Below the pieces are notes generated by a model. That model was not told where the DNA came from, ran no database searches, and saw only the letters and a list, made by a program, of their open reading frames with translations. A program made the position numbers and the translations under genes. DNA of 64,000 nt from a bacterium (GTDB taxonomy: Bacteria; Verrucomicrobiota; Verrucomicrobiia; Limisphaerales; RI-55). The first letter of the stretch is position 1; each line of letters opens with the position of its first letter. Location: positions 21,783-85,782 of the forward strand of contig WGOC01000008.1 of the NCBI GenBank assembly GCA_016124235.1. The letters are read 5' to 3'. Positions 50,701 through 59,503 of this stretch are shown piece by piece.

Positions 50701-51606
50701 GTGTGGCGAAAGATCGGAGTACCGAATGGAGCTTCAAACCCAACGTGGAAAATTGCCGACGCGAGTTGGTACGGCAGTGCCGGGGTTGTCTCCACCGGTA
50801 GCGAAGACCTGCCTGATTACGGCACCTTCGCCGTGAGTCTGCCGGCCGAGTTGTCGAGGTTAAGTTTTGAGGCGGGAATGGCAGAGAGGAATTGGGAAAC
50901 AATGATTCAGGTAGAAGAGCCGGGATTCAGTAATTCGAGCGCCCGCCATGGCGGGACGAACTGGAGCATTTCGTTGACGCAGGTAATGCATGATGAAGAG
51001 GGAAATCTTGTCCGAACGGTCGTTCACAATATCGATCGCGATCGTTGGGATCTTCGCCTGATGGCGGTAGATTTTGCGGGCAATCTCCATGTTGGTTCGA
51101 GGATCAATTCATCTGCGGGATGGTTTTCCACCGAGTTCCGCGACCTCACGACTCGCGCGGTGATGAATTGGAAGGTCCAAACGCGACCCGTCGAATGGGT
51201 GCAATTTCAAAACGTGAAACTTCCATCGCCGGCGGATGAAGAAAGCAGACCTTTACCAGATCTTGATCAACTACCTCCGGTCGTTGTGCAAACCGTTCCA
51301 CAATCTGGCGCGACAAACGTTAAACCAGGTATCGCGGCGATCGTGGTTCGCTTCAGCAAGCCAATGCTCGACGAATCTTGGAGCTGGTCCGCGGCGTGGA
51401 GTAATTCGACGCCGGAAGCACTGGATGAACCGCGCTACGATCCGACACACCATACATGCTCGCTCGCGGTAAATTTGGAACCGGACAAGACCTACGCCTA
51501 CTGGCTCAACTCGGAGAACTTCAAAAGCTTTCAGGACACCAACGGCCGGCCGGCCGTGCCGTATCTGCTGATCTTTCACACGCGTTCCGAAACAACAAAC
51601 CAATGA
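47761..51606 (+). CDS. Transmembrane serine/threonine protein kinase with zinc ribbon and C-terminal Ig-like domain
   Basis: I use the ATG at 47761 because AGGAA lies 9 bases upstream; another ATG lies 9 bases earlier. The N-terminal zinc ribbon has CPDC and CPKC. The kinase domain (about 60-330) has GRGGMGFVYRA, HRDVKPEN (D185) and DFG-type ADFGIAK (D203), then LGTPQYMAPEQ. A Thr/Ser-rich loop of about 50 residues lies between DFG and that motif. Ten or so membrane helices follow (about 375-880), then an extracytoplasmic part, and a C-terminal SbsA-like Ig domain (about 1160-1270). The next two genes are a secreted copy of that Ig domain and an ECF sigma factor. Confidence 0.9.
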   Translation: MKSEPKKCPDCGAAIPVNAPQGLCPKCLMAGAAAATETGPDSDRQPVRPAPSLEEIADAFPQLQIVELIGRGGMGFVYRARQPKLDRDVALKILPQHLAEDVKFAERFAREGRLLAKLNHPNIVSVYDFGEAGGLFYLLMEYVDGVNLRQAMRASQFTPDQALSIVPAICEALQFAHDEGVLHRDVKPENILLDTKGRVKIADFGIAKLMTDGRTTLQSPKTKASSDSQTQPAVKRSESGVAFDKGEATTNEITGVSSTLGTPQYMAPEQIEHPSEIDHRADIYSLGVVFYELLTGELPKGKFAPPSSRTPLDERVDKIVLRALAKDREHRQQSARELKTEVETVGEASGKREPSQTAKRGNSSTFRLPDQHKPLVSLILLAAIAYGIIELLPKLWAVTALAVRSPLIDLALEIGYVGVCAWAGRWLWQNHSPILGPFGIHPPSRGAEHPRSWLNDADAALFWTARIGVCCLFANLAIDGFGFALVVTRQLFSFLSLDHADGLPAGIGIIHLLLCGLVCLMAFRNLVRRTHRIAKIEPPSRLRRSGWLFIVAGVVLVSVAGMLPYRVAATTLVLACFLTGVASLTCNRGWRIAALILNWLALVQLSLELRFEVLLLPLINGFGVRALPGFYFNSLLLFLANLAPYLPLPAGLWLLNSNKSLPAFGIEFVSDQNRPVEGHEQGGRNFKSGESAPRKSAECVSRVKLDSATACAFAVALSYAGLVVGIGAGIALARAFYGGARIVFVCVFAWVISTVVFAKSKYDLARSGPPPDEEKKLLRWMETLWMIAAFLCLPVCGLGLFFLVNLVDEWNSRAGGWNPDPVEAVVVPLTVLGSLLLPWSAMKLRTAVRSSVDKAPRRRPITVMLVMILVVVVVFAASSAVVYLARRAANAAALRQTAAAEARARSTKVDNADVVAIARPTKDGTLITKLPVGQIELVAVAPHPSDGHWWRPDGEPIVAEGFQTHGAFIAHQDGRKEFEFVWRKIGVPNGASNPTWKIADASWYGSAGVVSTGSEDLPDYGTFAVSLPAELSRLSFEAGMAERNWETMIQVEEPGFSNSSARHGGTNWSISLTQVMHDEEGNLVRTVVHNIDRDRWDLRLMAVDFAGNLHVGSRINSSAGWFSTEFRDLTTRAVMNWKVQTRPVEWVQFQNVKLPSPADEESRPLPDLDQLPPVVVQTVPQSGATNVKPGIAAIVVRFSKPMLDESWSWSAAWSNSTPEALDEPRYDPTHHTCSLAVNLEPDKTYAYWLNSENFKSFQDTNGRPAVPYLLIFHTRSETTNQ

Positions 51607-51621
51607 ACAAATGAACCAATC

Positions 51622-52029
51622 ATGAAAACCTCCCTCTTACTCGCGGCACTTCTCATGAGCGCAACTTGCACCGCGGTCACCGCGGCGGAGCCTTCGATCG
51701 ACAACATGCCGCCGGTTGTCGTTAAGACGGTCCCGGAAGCCGGCAGCAGGAACGTCGCGCCCGGTGTCACGGAGATCAAAGTCACGTTCAGCAAAAAAAT
51801 GACGGATGAAAGCTGGAGTTGGTCGACGGCCTGGGCGCACTCCGACCCGGAAGTCGTTGGCAAACCACATTACGAAGCAGACGGCCGCACGTGCGTGCTC
51901 AAGGTCAAATTGGAGCCAAACAAAATGTACGGCTATTGGCTCAACAGCGGAAAGTTCAAGAACTTCAAGGACGACGAAAATCGTCCGGCGATTCCTTATC
52001 TGCTCGTCTTCAAAACCGCCGACAAGTAA
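51622..52029 (+). CDS. Secreted SbsA-like Ig-domain protein
   Basis: A 135-residue protein with a signal peptide (MKTSLLLAALLMSATCTAV, cleavage near TAA) is followed by one Ig-like domain: PPVVVKTVPEAGSRNVAPGV, MTDESWSWSTAW, KMYGYWLNSGKFKNFKD. It closely copies the last 110 residues of the kinase 15 bases upstream (MLDESWSWSAAW, TYAYWLNSENFKSFQD), so it arose by local duplication. It may bind the same extracytoplasmic ligand or compete with the kinase tail. Function is inferred from the duplication only. Confidence 0.88.
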   Translation: MKTSLLLAALLMSATCTAVTAAEPSIDNMPPVVVKTVPEAGSRNVAPGVTEIKVTFSKKMTDESWSWSTAWAHSDPEVVGKPHYEADGRTCVLKVKLEPNKMYGYWLNSGKFKNFKDDENRPAIPYLLVFKTADK

Positions 52030-52061
52030 TCAAAACGCTTGATGGCTAAACGCATTTGCCA

Positions 52062-52805
52062 GTGAGCGTGGATGAATCCAATCCACAAAGGGACGAGGCG
52101 GGTGAGTGCTTCGCCACCACGCACTGGACGCGTGTGCTTGCGGCGCGCGGCGAATCACCGGCTGCAAAAGCGGCGCTCAGTGAATTGTGCGCGAATTACT
52201 ACGGGCCGGTGGTTGCGTTTCTTCGCGCGCGAAGTCACGACGATGATCGTGCGCGCGAATTGGCTCACGACTTCTTTCAGCGATTGTTGGAAAGGAATTC
52301 CATCGGCGGTGCCGATCCCAATCGCGGTCGGTTCCGCAGTTATCTGCTGGGTGCGGTAAAGCATTTTGCGGCCGACATGCGGGATCGTGAACTTGCAGCC
52401 AGGCGCGGTGGTCAAGTCGAACATGTTTCACTCGATCCGGGAACGGACACGTCACCGGGCATCGATCCGCCGGCCCAGGGCAATCAATCGCCGGATGTCG
52501 CATTCGACCGCCAATGGGCGCTGACCATTCTGGATCGCGCACTGGAAACGTTGGCGAGCGAACACAAGTCCGCCGAACGCCAGCGACAGTTTGACTTGCT
52601 GAAGCCATGGCTCACTGGCGGCGGGACTTCGCAAGCCGAGATCGCCGCCCGGCTCGGGATGAACGAGGGGGCGGTCAAGGTCGCGGTCCATCGGCTGCGC
52701 AAGCGCTTCCGTGAACTGGTGAAAGCGGAGATCGCCGCCACGGTGAACAGTCAAAGCGATGTGCAGGAGGAAATGAGCTACCTCGTCACCGTGCTCTCAA
52801 GGTAG
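52062..52805 (+). CDS. RNA polymerase ECF sigma factor (kinase-associated type)
   Basis: The protein of about 247 residues has FATTHWTRVLAARG near its start, the hallmark of the PVC sigma factors found beside protein kinases. Region 2 contains RELAHDFFQRLLERN and GRFRSYLLGAVKHF, and region 4 SQAEIAARLGMNEGAVKVAVHRLRKRF. There is no ATG in frame; candidate starts are TTG 52056, GTG 52062 and GTG 52068, with no clear ribosome site. Being last in the kinase/Ig operon, it is probably the kinase's output, but no phosphorylation site can be named. Confidence 0.9.
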   Translation: MSVDESNPQRDEAGECFATTHWTRVLAARGESPAAKAALSELCANYYGPVVAFLRARSHDDDRARELAHDFFQRLLERNSIGGADPNRGRFRSYLLGAVKHFAADMRDRELAARRGGQVEHVSLDPGTDTSPGIDPPAQGNQSPDVAFDRQWALTILDRALETLASEHKSAERQRQFDLLKPWLTGGGTSQAEIAARLGMNEGAVKVAVHRLRKRFRELVKAEIAATVNSQSDVQEEMSYLVTVLSR

Positions 52806-53163
52806 GCACGCATCTCGCCTGTCTTGAAATACAAGAACCGCCTCGATTAGCAATGGCCACTGGTCAGGCGAATAGTATGGAGATCTGTTTTCAAGAGCTG
52901 TTCTCTGGCGCCGTCTCCACCTATTCCAAGACTGTAACCAAAGTCCGCGCGCGAACGATTTGCGCCAGCAAAGTGCTGCCGGCGGCCCGCCGGCAGGGGC
53001 CTTTTCATTCCTCGAAGACCTGTCCCGTCGAAACGCGGCAATTTTTTTATGGCGGAACTATCATTCTACCAGCGAGCCGCTGGCAGCACACTGATCGCAA
53101 ACAGGCAGGTTGGCTGTTTCACCCGAACTGGCCGAAGTTCTCCGATTCGGTCAGGTTGAAAAC
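52806..53163. other. Intergenic region with hairpins
   Basis: This 358-base spacer between the ECF gene and a convergent peptidase gene has no supported gene. It contains a perfect 9-bp hairpin at 52976-52996 followed by a short T-run (possible terminator), and an inverted repeat at 53069-53083. The 14-base string GCTGGCAGCACACT starts at 53079 and recurs at 63908-63921. Confidence 0.6.
52976..52996 (+). terminator. Possible terminator of the kinase/sigma operon
   Basis: The stem CTGCCGGCG/CGCCGGCAG has a 3-base loop and is followed by GGGCCTTTTC. It is 170 bases after the sigma stop and has only a short T-run, so this is tentative. Confidence 0.4.
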
Positions 53164-54450
53164 CTACTTGGCCATCAGTTCCTCAATCTCCGCCGCTTCG
53201 ATCGGGATGTCCGCCATCAGGTCGATCGGTGCGCCATCGGTCACGACGATGTCGTTCTCCAAGCGGACACCGAAACCTTCTTCCGGAATATAAATGCCCG
53301 GTTCAACAGTCAGCACCCAGCCGGGCGCGAATGGTTTGCGGAGAAGTCCGACGTCATGCACGTCGAGCCCAAGCGGGTGTCCGAGTCCGTGCATGAAATA
53401 CTTCCGGCACGCCGGATTGTCGGGATCCTGCTTCTTGATGTCCGAGCGCTTCAACAAACCGAGTCCGAGCAATTCTTCGTTCATCAGCGCCTGGGATTGC
53501 TGTTGCCAGTCACGATGAAACACGCCGGGACGGGCGGCATCGATCATCGCGCGCACAACTCTCAGCACCGCGTTGTAAACCTGCTTCTGTCGACGGCTGA
53601 ACCGGCCGTTCACCGGAACCGTGCGCGTCAGATCGGCATTGTAATTCGCGTAACTCGCTCCCACGTCGAGCAACAGAACATTGCCGTTTTTCATCTGCTG
53701 ATCATTCGCGATGTAATGCAGCACGTTGGAATTCGCGCCGGCGGCGATGATCGGGGTGTAGGCAAATCGCGCGCGGTTGCGGATGAATTCATGGGCGAAC
53801 TCGGCTTCGATCTCGTGTTCCCAGCGGCCGGGTTTCACCTTTTTGAGCACTCGCAGAAAAGCTTTTCGCGTAATACCGCACGCCTTTTTCAACAGATCAA
53901 TTTCGGCCGGTGATTTGACGACGCGGAGTTCGTGCATCAACGGAGCGAGCCGGCAGTAGTCGTGCAACGGAAACCGGCGCATCAGCCAGCGGGTCGAACG
54001 CATGTCGCGGCTTTCGACGTCCACGACCGCGCGCGTGTGCTCGTTGGAATTGAGATACACGTGCTCGGCCTCGCACATCAATTGGCGCAGCACTGTGGGC
54101 AGCTCACTCATCCATTTCACCGTCTTCACACCGCTGATTTTGGAGGCCTCCTGCTTGCTGTGTTTAGCGCCTTCCCAGACCTTCAAATGATCGCTGGCGT
54201 AACGGATAAAAAGCACTTCGCGCAGCTTTTCATCAAAGGCGTCCGGCGCGAGCATCAAGATGGTTTCCTCCTGCTCGATGCCGCTCAGGTAAAACAAATC
54301 GGAATTGGCGACCATCGGTAGTGTGCCGTCAGAGTTCATTGGAGGAATGTCGTTCGCATGAACGATGACCAACGAGTTCGGCGCGAGCCGGGCGCACAGG
54401 CGTTTGCGGTTTTCGATGAAGAGCTTTGGCGGAATCGGTGCGTGACGCAT
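53164..54450 (-). CDS. pepP: Xaa-Pro aminopeptidase (PepP/M24B family)
   Basis: It removes N-terminal residues before proline. I start at the internal ATG (54448-54450, MRHAPIPPKLFIENRKRL), where family similarity begins; the 39 codons upstream look artefactual. The N-terminal AMP_N domain (about 1-140, PMNSDGTLPMVANSDLFYLSG) is followed by the pita-bread metallopeptidase. Metal ligands are in LLLDVGASYANYNADLTRT (two Asp), HGLGHPLGLDVHD (His), VEPGIYIP (Glu) and VRLENDIVV (Glu). Monocistronic; converges with the sigma operon. Confidence 0.95.
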   Translation of the reverse strand: MRHAPIPPKLFIENRKRLCARLAPNSLVIVHANDIPPMNSDGTLPMVANSDLFYLSGIEQEETILMLAPDAFDEKLREVLFIRYASDHLKVWEGAKHSKQEASKISGVKTVKWMSELPTVLRQLMCEAEHVYLNSNEHTRAVVDVESRDMRSTRWLMRRFPLHDYCRLAPLMHELRVVKSPAEIDLLKKACGITRKAFLRVLKKVKPGRWEHEIEAEFAHEFIRNRARFAYTPIIAAGANSNVLHYIANDQQMKNGNVLLLDVGASYANYNADLTRTVPVNGRFSRRQKQVYNAVLRVVRAMIDAARPGVFHRDWQQQSQALMNEELLGLGLLKRSDIKKQDPDNPACRKYFMHGLGHPLGLDVHDVGLLRKPFAPGWVLTVEPGIYIPEEGFGVRLENDIVVTDGAPIDLMADIPIEAAEIEELMAK

Positions 54451-54721
54451 GGACAAACGATGCCGGGTCCGGCGCGAATTTGCCATACCGAAACAGAAGG
54501 CCTGTGACGCCGAAACTGAACAGGAGAAAACTGAGGGAACGGAGATCGACGCAACTACTGTCGACATGGGACCAGCGTAACTTTGCTCGAATAAGGTTTC
54601 TAAAATCGTGGGGCCGGTATCCCGTACTTTCCGAGTTGGATTTCCGTCTTAAGAACGTTCATAGCGTCAGTCAGTTCTCAGTTTCCTCTGTTCTCGCTCC
54701 TGTCTATAAGTTTTGGTGTGG

Positions 54722-56320
54722 TCAGCGGATGACCTGCCAGCTCAGCCCAAACTTCAGCAGATACTTCCGCAATCGATCCGCGTCGTTATTGTCCTTCCGC
54801 TTTTCCCGGGTGACCGCGTAAAGCTTGCGCCCGGCGTCGGAAAGCGAACCGGATTCTCGACAGACGCGAATGACAAATTCCAGTTGCGCGCGATCAAACA
54901 GATCGAGCTGCGCCAGCCGATCGGGCCCAATAAGCTTTGGCAATTGCTCCGGAACATCGCTCCCGCTCGGACTCGCTCCCCAAGTCGAACGCAGGCGTTT
55001 GATCTCCTCGTCCACGGCATCCACACCGATCCGCTTCGATTCCGCAAGCGTTGCCATCCGGCAAACGGCGGCGTTCAGGTCGCGGAAGTTACCGGTCCAT
55101 TGCGCAGCCGGCGACGTCGCAAATTCCAAAAATCGTTCGCGGGCTTCCTTGTTGAACGTCACGTGCGCGCCGGTCTGGCGGGTGAATTGATCCAGCTCGT
55201 AATCGAGATTCGGTTCGATGTCCTCGACGCGTTCCCGCAGTGCCGGCAATTTAAAAGTCCAGAGGTTGATGCGCGCAAGCAGGTCATCGCGGAATTTGCC
55301 GGCGCGCACAGCGTTGTGAAGATCGCGATTCGTGCCGGCGATCAGCTGAAAATCGCTCACCACTTCCGAATCCGCACCGACCGGGAAGAACCGTTTCTCC
55401 TCAATCGCCCGCAGCAACATCGCCTGTTCGTCCGGACCGAGCTCGCCGATTTCATCCAGAAACAACACGCCGCCGTTCGCGGCGAGAAGATGACCCTTAC
55501 GATTCACCGCCGCGCCAGTGAAAGCGCCTTTCACGTGACCGAACAACGCGCTACTCGCCGCGTCGCCACGGATCGTCGCGCAATTCACTTCCACGAAAGC
55601 GCCCTTAAGCTGATGTCGCGCCTTTTTCAATTCGTGGATGCGTCGCGCGAGCTGGGATTTGCCGGCGCCCGTTGGACCCATCAACAGCATCGGCGCGCGC
55701 GAGTGGATGGCCACGCTTTCGATCTGCTCGATCAATTTGTTGAAGCTTTTGTTCCGCGTCGCGATACCGGATTTGAGAAACGTCAACGCCTCGGCGGCTT
55801 CGTCTTCAAATCGAGTGACCAGTTTGTCGTAGCGCGACAGGTCGAGATCGATCACCGCATAACGACCCGGTCCGGATGACTCCTTGCGTTTCGGTGGTGC
55901 GGTCTGGACCAGGCGCGCGGGGAAATGACGCGACTCGGTCAGGAGGAAGAGACAGATCTGCTGCACGTGCGAGCCGGTCGTGATGTGGACCAGATAATCC
56001 TCCTCGTCGGGTTCGAACGGATAGCTGCGCGCGAAAGTGTGGAGCTTGCCGAACACTTCCTCGAAATCCCACGGATCCTCAAACGCGATCTCGCGCAGGT
56101 TTACATCCGTCTCAGGCGACACGCTGCGAATGTCGGCGGCGACCGTTTCCGCCAACGGACGAAACTTGGGCTCAACGATCAACTCGAAGCGATCGATTCG
56201 AAGATCGGCGTGTTGAAACAACGAAACCGTCGGCCGCCAATGTTCCCATCGCCGCGCACCGTCGCCGCGGTCGAGGACGGAACCGAGCAAGCCAAGGGCG
56301 ACTGTGGGGCGATTGTTCAT
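54722..56320 (-). CDS. rtcR: Sigma-54-dependent activator RtcR
   Basis: The start is the ATG at 56318-56320 (MNNRPTVALGLLGSVLDRG), which overlaps the upstream gene's stop as ATGA. The N-terminal domain (1-185) is the RtcR CARF-type sensor, including YLVHITTGSHVQQICLFLL. The AAA+ domain has Walker A GPTGAGKS (215-222), the sigma-54 contact loop GAFTGA (265-270) and Walker B VLFLDE (285-290). A helix-turn-helix closes the protein. In Escherichia and Salmonella RtcR turns on the rsr/rtcBA operon in response to RNA damage signals. Here a GG-N10-GC promoter precedes rsr on the opposite strand. Confidence 0.95.
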   Translation of the reverse strand: MNNRPTVALGLLGSVLDRGDGARRWEHWRPTVSLFQHADLRIDRFELIVEPKFRPLAETVAADIRSVSPETDVNLREIAFEDPWDFEEVFGKLHTFARSYPFEPDEEDYLVHITTGSHVQQICLFLLTESRHFPARLVQTAPPKRKESSGPGRYAVIDLDLSRYDKLVTRFEDEAAEALTFLKSGIATRNKSFNKLIEQIESVAIHSRAPMLLMGPTGAGKSQLARRIHELKKARHQLKGAFVEVNCATIRGDAASSALFGHVKGAFTGAAVNRKGHLLAANGGVLFLDEIGELGPDEQAMLLRAIEEKRFFPVGADSEVVSDFQLIAGTNRDLHNAVRAGKFRDDLLARINLWTFKLPALRERVEDIEPNLDYELDQFTRQTGAHVTFNKEARERFLEFATSPAAQWTGNFRDLNAAVCRMATLAESKRIGVDAVDEEIKRLRSTWGASPSGSDVPEQLPKLIGPDRLAQLDLFDRAQLEFVIRVCRESGSLSDAGRKLYAVTREKRKDNNDADRLRKYLLKFGLSWQVIR

Positions 56321-57717
56321 TGCTCGTCGCCTTTGTTTAACCGCGCTTTCGCGGCCTTTTGGACGTGTTCTTCTTCCGTCCCATCCCGCGAAAGCTCCTC
56401 CAGTCTGGTCCGGCATTGTGGATCGTTGAGGGCAACAAACTGACAAGCGAGCTCGCGATCGCCCGATTCACAATCCCACAAGCACTCGCGACTGTATCGT
56501 TGTATAAAGTCTTGAGGACTGCAGATCGACATCGCTTGGGCGGACCTCTTCCTGGCGTACGAATAGCGGCACTCCACAAACGCGGTTTCCAACTCCGGAA
56601 CCAAGCCGAAGTTGGGAAGGCGCTGAAATGCCTCGAGCAAGGAACAAAGCCGATACAAATTCTTGAAATCGTCTTGGAAACATTCGCGGATGGCGGTCTG
56701 GAGCAGAGGCACATCTTCGACATTGGCTTGATTCTTTAGAATCTCCTCTGCAATCCATCGCTCCCATCGGTCCGTTGACTTGAGCCAGTTTCGTCCAAGT
56801 TGGTAAACCGCATTTAATGGAAGCGCCGCAACGGCATGTCGGCAATGTCCACGAAGCCAACGCGGCTTTTCCGGACAGACTTTCCAAAACGCCAGCAGCG
56901 GCTCGAAGAATTCGGCCTGCGCAAGAAGTTCTAAACCGGCGAGTGCGACGCCTGCCACGAAGGGGCGTTCCGGAGATAGGTTTTCCAACAGAACCTTCGC
57001 GTCAGCAGGCTGGACTTTCGCTTTGATTGCCCTTCTAAATAGCCAGACATTCTTGTCGTTGGCTGTGGCCAATAATTCCGAAACTGAGAGATCTGTACCA
57101 CCGGCTTCTCGTTGTTCCCGCTGGACCAGCAGCCGTCGATTTCGATCCCGTTCAATCAACGTCGCTATCGTTGGATTGCTCTTTCCCCAAGAGATCCAAG
57201 CGGGGTTGTCATCGTTAAACCAACCCAAGGCGTTCTCAAGCAGATTGGCATTGGGGAATAGCGAACAAATAACCTTATCTAGGCCGTTCCACAACGTCGG
57301 GTCAGCGCTGGCACCAAGTTCACGAACCGCGTCGGCCCAACTCGAGCCCCATTCGATGTAGCCGCGAAGTATTTTGCCTGCATCGCTGCTCCCGCGACGG
57401 GCAAGGGAACCCAGAACCTCAATAGTGAGCAACGTGATCCAGCAATTCTGTTTAGGATCGTCGTGCGTCGCCAAATGGTGTTCGAGCGCGTCAAGCGGCA
57501 AGCCAAGCTGGTGGGCGAGCGAAGCATAGTATTCAGTCCGCTGCTCGACTTGCGAATCAATCCGTGGATCGCACGTGATGCAATCGATCAACAACCGGTG
57601 CGCTTCGTCCCGTGGCAGTTCGAGTGCAGCGAGATAGCCAGCGCCTCGGCCACGTTGCAATTGGCCATGAACGGAGCCAGCCGGTGCGTGATGAAATGTT
57701 TTCGGATCAATGGACAC
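56317..57717 (-). CDS. HEAT-like helical protein coupled to rtcR
   Basis: This 466-residue, mainly helical protein has repeats of Leu/Ala/Trp-rich helices (WITLLTIEVLGSLARRG, RPFVAGVALAGLELLAQAEF, WERWIAEEILKNQA), resembling HEAT/armadillo superhelices. It shows no catalytic motif I can see. Its TGA overlaps the rtcR ATG, so the two are translated together, and its start is 198 bases from rsr on the opposite strand. The position implies a part in the RNA-repair response, perhaps modulating RtcR or binding RNA or Ro60. I know no named family. Confidence 0.75.
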   Translation of the reverse strand: MSIDPKTFHHAPAGSVHGQLQRGRGAGYLAALELPRDEAHRLLIDCITCDPRIDSQVEQRTEYYASLAHQLGLPLDALEHHLATHDDPKQNCWITLLTIEVLGSLARRGSSDAGKILRGYIEWGSSWADAVRELGASADPTLWNGLDKVICSLFPNANLLENALGWFNDDNPAWISWGKSNPTIATLIERDRNRRLLVQREQREAGGTDLSVSELLATANDKNVWLFRRAIKAKVQPADAKVLLENLSPERPFVAGVALAGLELLAQAEFFEPLLAFWKVCPEKPRWLRGHCRHAVAALPLNAVYQLGRNWLKSTDRWERWIAEEILKNQANVEDVPLLQTAIRECFQDDFKNLYRLCSLLEAFQRLPNFGLVPELETAFVECRYSYARKRSAQAMSICSPQDFIQRYSRECLWDCESGDRELACQFVALNDPQCRTRLEELSRDGTEEEHVQKAAKARLNKGDEQ

Positions 57718-57863
57718 GTGCTACGACTTATATAGCTATTATTCTTATATCTAGCAATACAGCTTTATTGATCACACCTATCTTCCACCTTTGACGATCT
57801 TACCATGATTGAGAGTCATTATACATCAATATGTTACGCGGTTAACAACGCTAGTTCCTAGCC

Positions 57864-57880
57864 TGGCACCGATCCAGCAA
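57864..57880 (+). promoter_or_regulatory. Sigma-54 promoter of the rsr RNA-repair operon
   Basis: TGGCAC then, after 7 bases, GCAA gives the strict GG-N10-GC spacing: GG at 57865-57866 and GC at 57877-57878. Transcription should start near 57890, 26 bases before the rsr ATG. The AT-rich DNA upstream (about 57718-57860) should hold the RtcR enhancer sites, which I cannot pinpoint. Confidence 0.82.
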
Positions 57881-57915
57881 TTGAGTTTGCCAGTTATTGA
57901 ACGAAAGGCAAAACG

Positions 57916-59484
57916 ATGGCGAACAAAAATCTCTTCCAAACCTTCTGGGGAAAACTTCTGCCGCAGGCGAACGCGGTGAACGAGGCCGGGGGCCGCGCGT
58001 ATGATCTCGGCCCGAAGCACGCGCTTGCTCAATACGCGGCGACTGGTTGCTTGAACGGAACGTTCTACGCCGACGCCGCGACCCAGCTCGAGAAGGTGCT
58101 GGCGCTCTGCGACCAGGTGGAGCCCGCGTTCATCGCGAAGACCGCCGCGTATTGCCGCGAGCAAAGTTTCATGAAGGACATGCCGGCGCTGCTCTGCGCG
58201 GCCCTCGCCAAACGCGATGTCGCGTTGCTCGAGCGGGTGTTCGATCGCGTGATCGACAACGGCAAGATGCTCCGCAACTTCGTCCAGATCGTCCGCTCGG
58301 GCGTGACGGGTCGGAAGTCGCTGGGTTCGGCGCCGAAGCGGCTCGTGCGGCAGTGGTTTGAATCGCGGTCGCCGGATCAGGTGTTCCGCGCGTCGATCGG
58401 TCAATCGCCGTCGTTCGCGGACATTTTGAAGATGGTTCACCCGAAACCGGCGACGTCCGAGCGCGAAGCACTCTACGGCTGGATGATTGGTCGCGCGCAC
58501 AAGGCGGATGCGTTGCCGCAACGCGTGCAGGCGTTCGAAGCGTTCAAACGCGGTGATTCGCCGGTGGTGCCGGACGTGCCGTTCCAGATGTTGACGGCGT
58601 TGACGCTGGACCGCGCCGCATGGGTGGAGATCGCCCGCAACGCGCCGTGGCAAATGACGCGGATGAATCTGAACACGTTCGCGCGGCACGGTGTGTTCGA
58701 TGATGCGCGGCTCACGGACTTGGTCGCGAACCGTCTGCGCGATGCGGAATTGATCCGCAAGGCACGGGCGTTTCCGTATCAGCTCATGGCGGCATTCATG
58801 AACATCGGTTCCGGTATGCCGAAGGCGATCGCGAACGCGCTGCAGGACGCGATGGAAATCGCGATCCGCAATGTGCCGAAGCTGCCGGGCCGGATCGTGG
58901 TTTGCCCGGACGTGTCGGGATCGATGCATTCGTCGGTGACCGGTTTCCGAGCCGGGTCGACCTCGAAGGTTCGATGCGTGGAGGTGGCGGCACTCGTCGC
59001 AGCTGCGTTCCTCCGGCAGAACCCGGACACCGAGGTGTTGCCGTTCGAGAGCGACGTGGTCCCGGTGCGGTTGAACTCGCGTGACTCGGTGATGACGAAC
59101 GCGCAGAAGCTCGCGAGTTTGCCGTGCGGTGGAACGAATTGTTCCGCGCCGTTGCGGTTGCTCGCGGATACGCAGTCGGTGGTGGATCTCGTGATCTTCG
59201 TCTCGGACAACGAGTCGTGGATCGATACGCCGCGGCACGGTTACTTCGGTGGAAGCGCGACGGAAACCATGAAGCAATGGTCGCGCGTGAAGTCGCGCAA
59301 TCCGCGGGCCCGGATGGTCTGTGTGGACATCCAGCCTTACGCGACCGCGCAAGCGGCCGAGCGCGAGGACATCGTGAACATCGGCGGATTCTCCGACCAG
59401 GTGTTCGAGTTGATCTCGCTGTTCGCGAAAGGCGAACTCAACGCCGACCATTGGGTTGGCGTGATCGAATCAACGACGCTCTGA
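57916..59484 (+). CDS. rsr: Ro60-family (TROVE domain) Y-RNA-binding protein
   Basis: This 522-residue Ro60 orthologue binds Y RNAs and misfolded RNA ends and assists RNA turnover. The TROVE HEAT ring (about 10-320) is followed by a von Willebrand A domain with an intact MIDAS: D332-x-S334-x-S336 (DVSGSM), GGTNCS and VSDNESW. A strong ribosome site (GAAAGG, 7 bases before ATG) follows the sigma-54 promoter. Four Y-RNA genes and rtcB lie downstream on the same strand, the arrangement of rsr-yrl-rtcB operons. Confidence 0.96.
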   Translation: MANKNLFQTFWGKLLPQANAVNEAGGRAYDLGPKHALAQYAATGCLNGTFYADAATQLEKVLALCDQVEPAFIAKTAAYCREQSFMKDMPALLCAALAKRDVALLERVFDRVIDNGKMLRNFVQIVRSGVTGRKSLGSAPKRLVRQWFESRSPDQVFRASIGQSPSFADILKMVHPKPATSEREALYGWMIGRAHKADALPQRVQAFEAFKRGDSPVVPDVPFQMLTALTLDRAAWVEIARNAPWQMTRMNLNTFARHGVFDDARLTDLVANRLRDAELIRKARAFPYQLMAAFMNIGSGMPKAIANALQDAMEIAIRNVPKLPGRIVVCPDVSGSMHSSVTGFRAGSTSKVRCVEVAALVAAAFLRQNPDTEVLPFESDVVPVRLNSRDSVMTNAQKLASLPCGGTNCSAPLRLLADTQSVVDLVIFVSDNESWIDTPRHGYFGGSATETMKQWSRVKSRNPRARMVCVDIQPYATAQAAEREDIVNIGGFSDQVFELISLFAKGELNADHWVGVIESTTL

Positions 59485-59503
59485 CGTCGTGTTGGGGAGG
59501 GTA

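Noticed and set aside
54713..55879. A 388-codon frame opposite rtcR
   Set aside because: Antisense to RtcR; no recognisable domain.
57826..59451. A 541-codon open frame opposite rsr
   Set aside because: Arg/His-rich translation antisense to a clear Ro60 gene with intact MIDAS; composition artefact.
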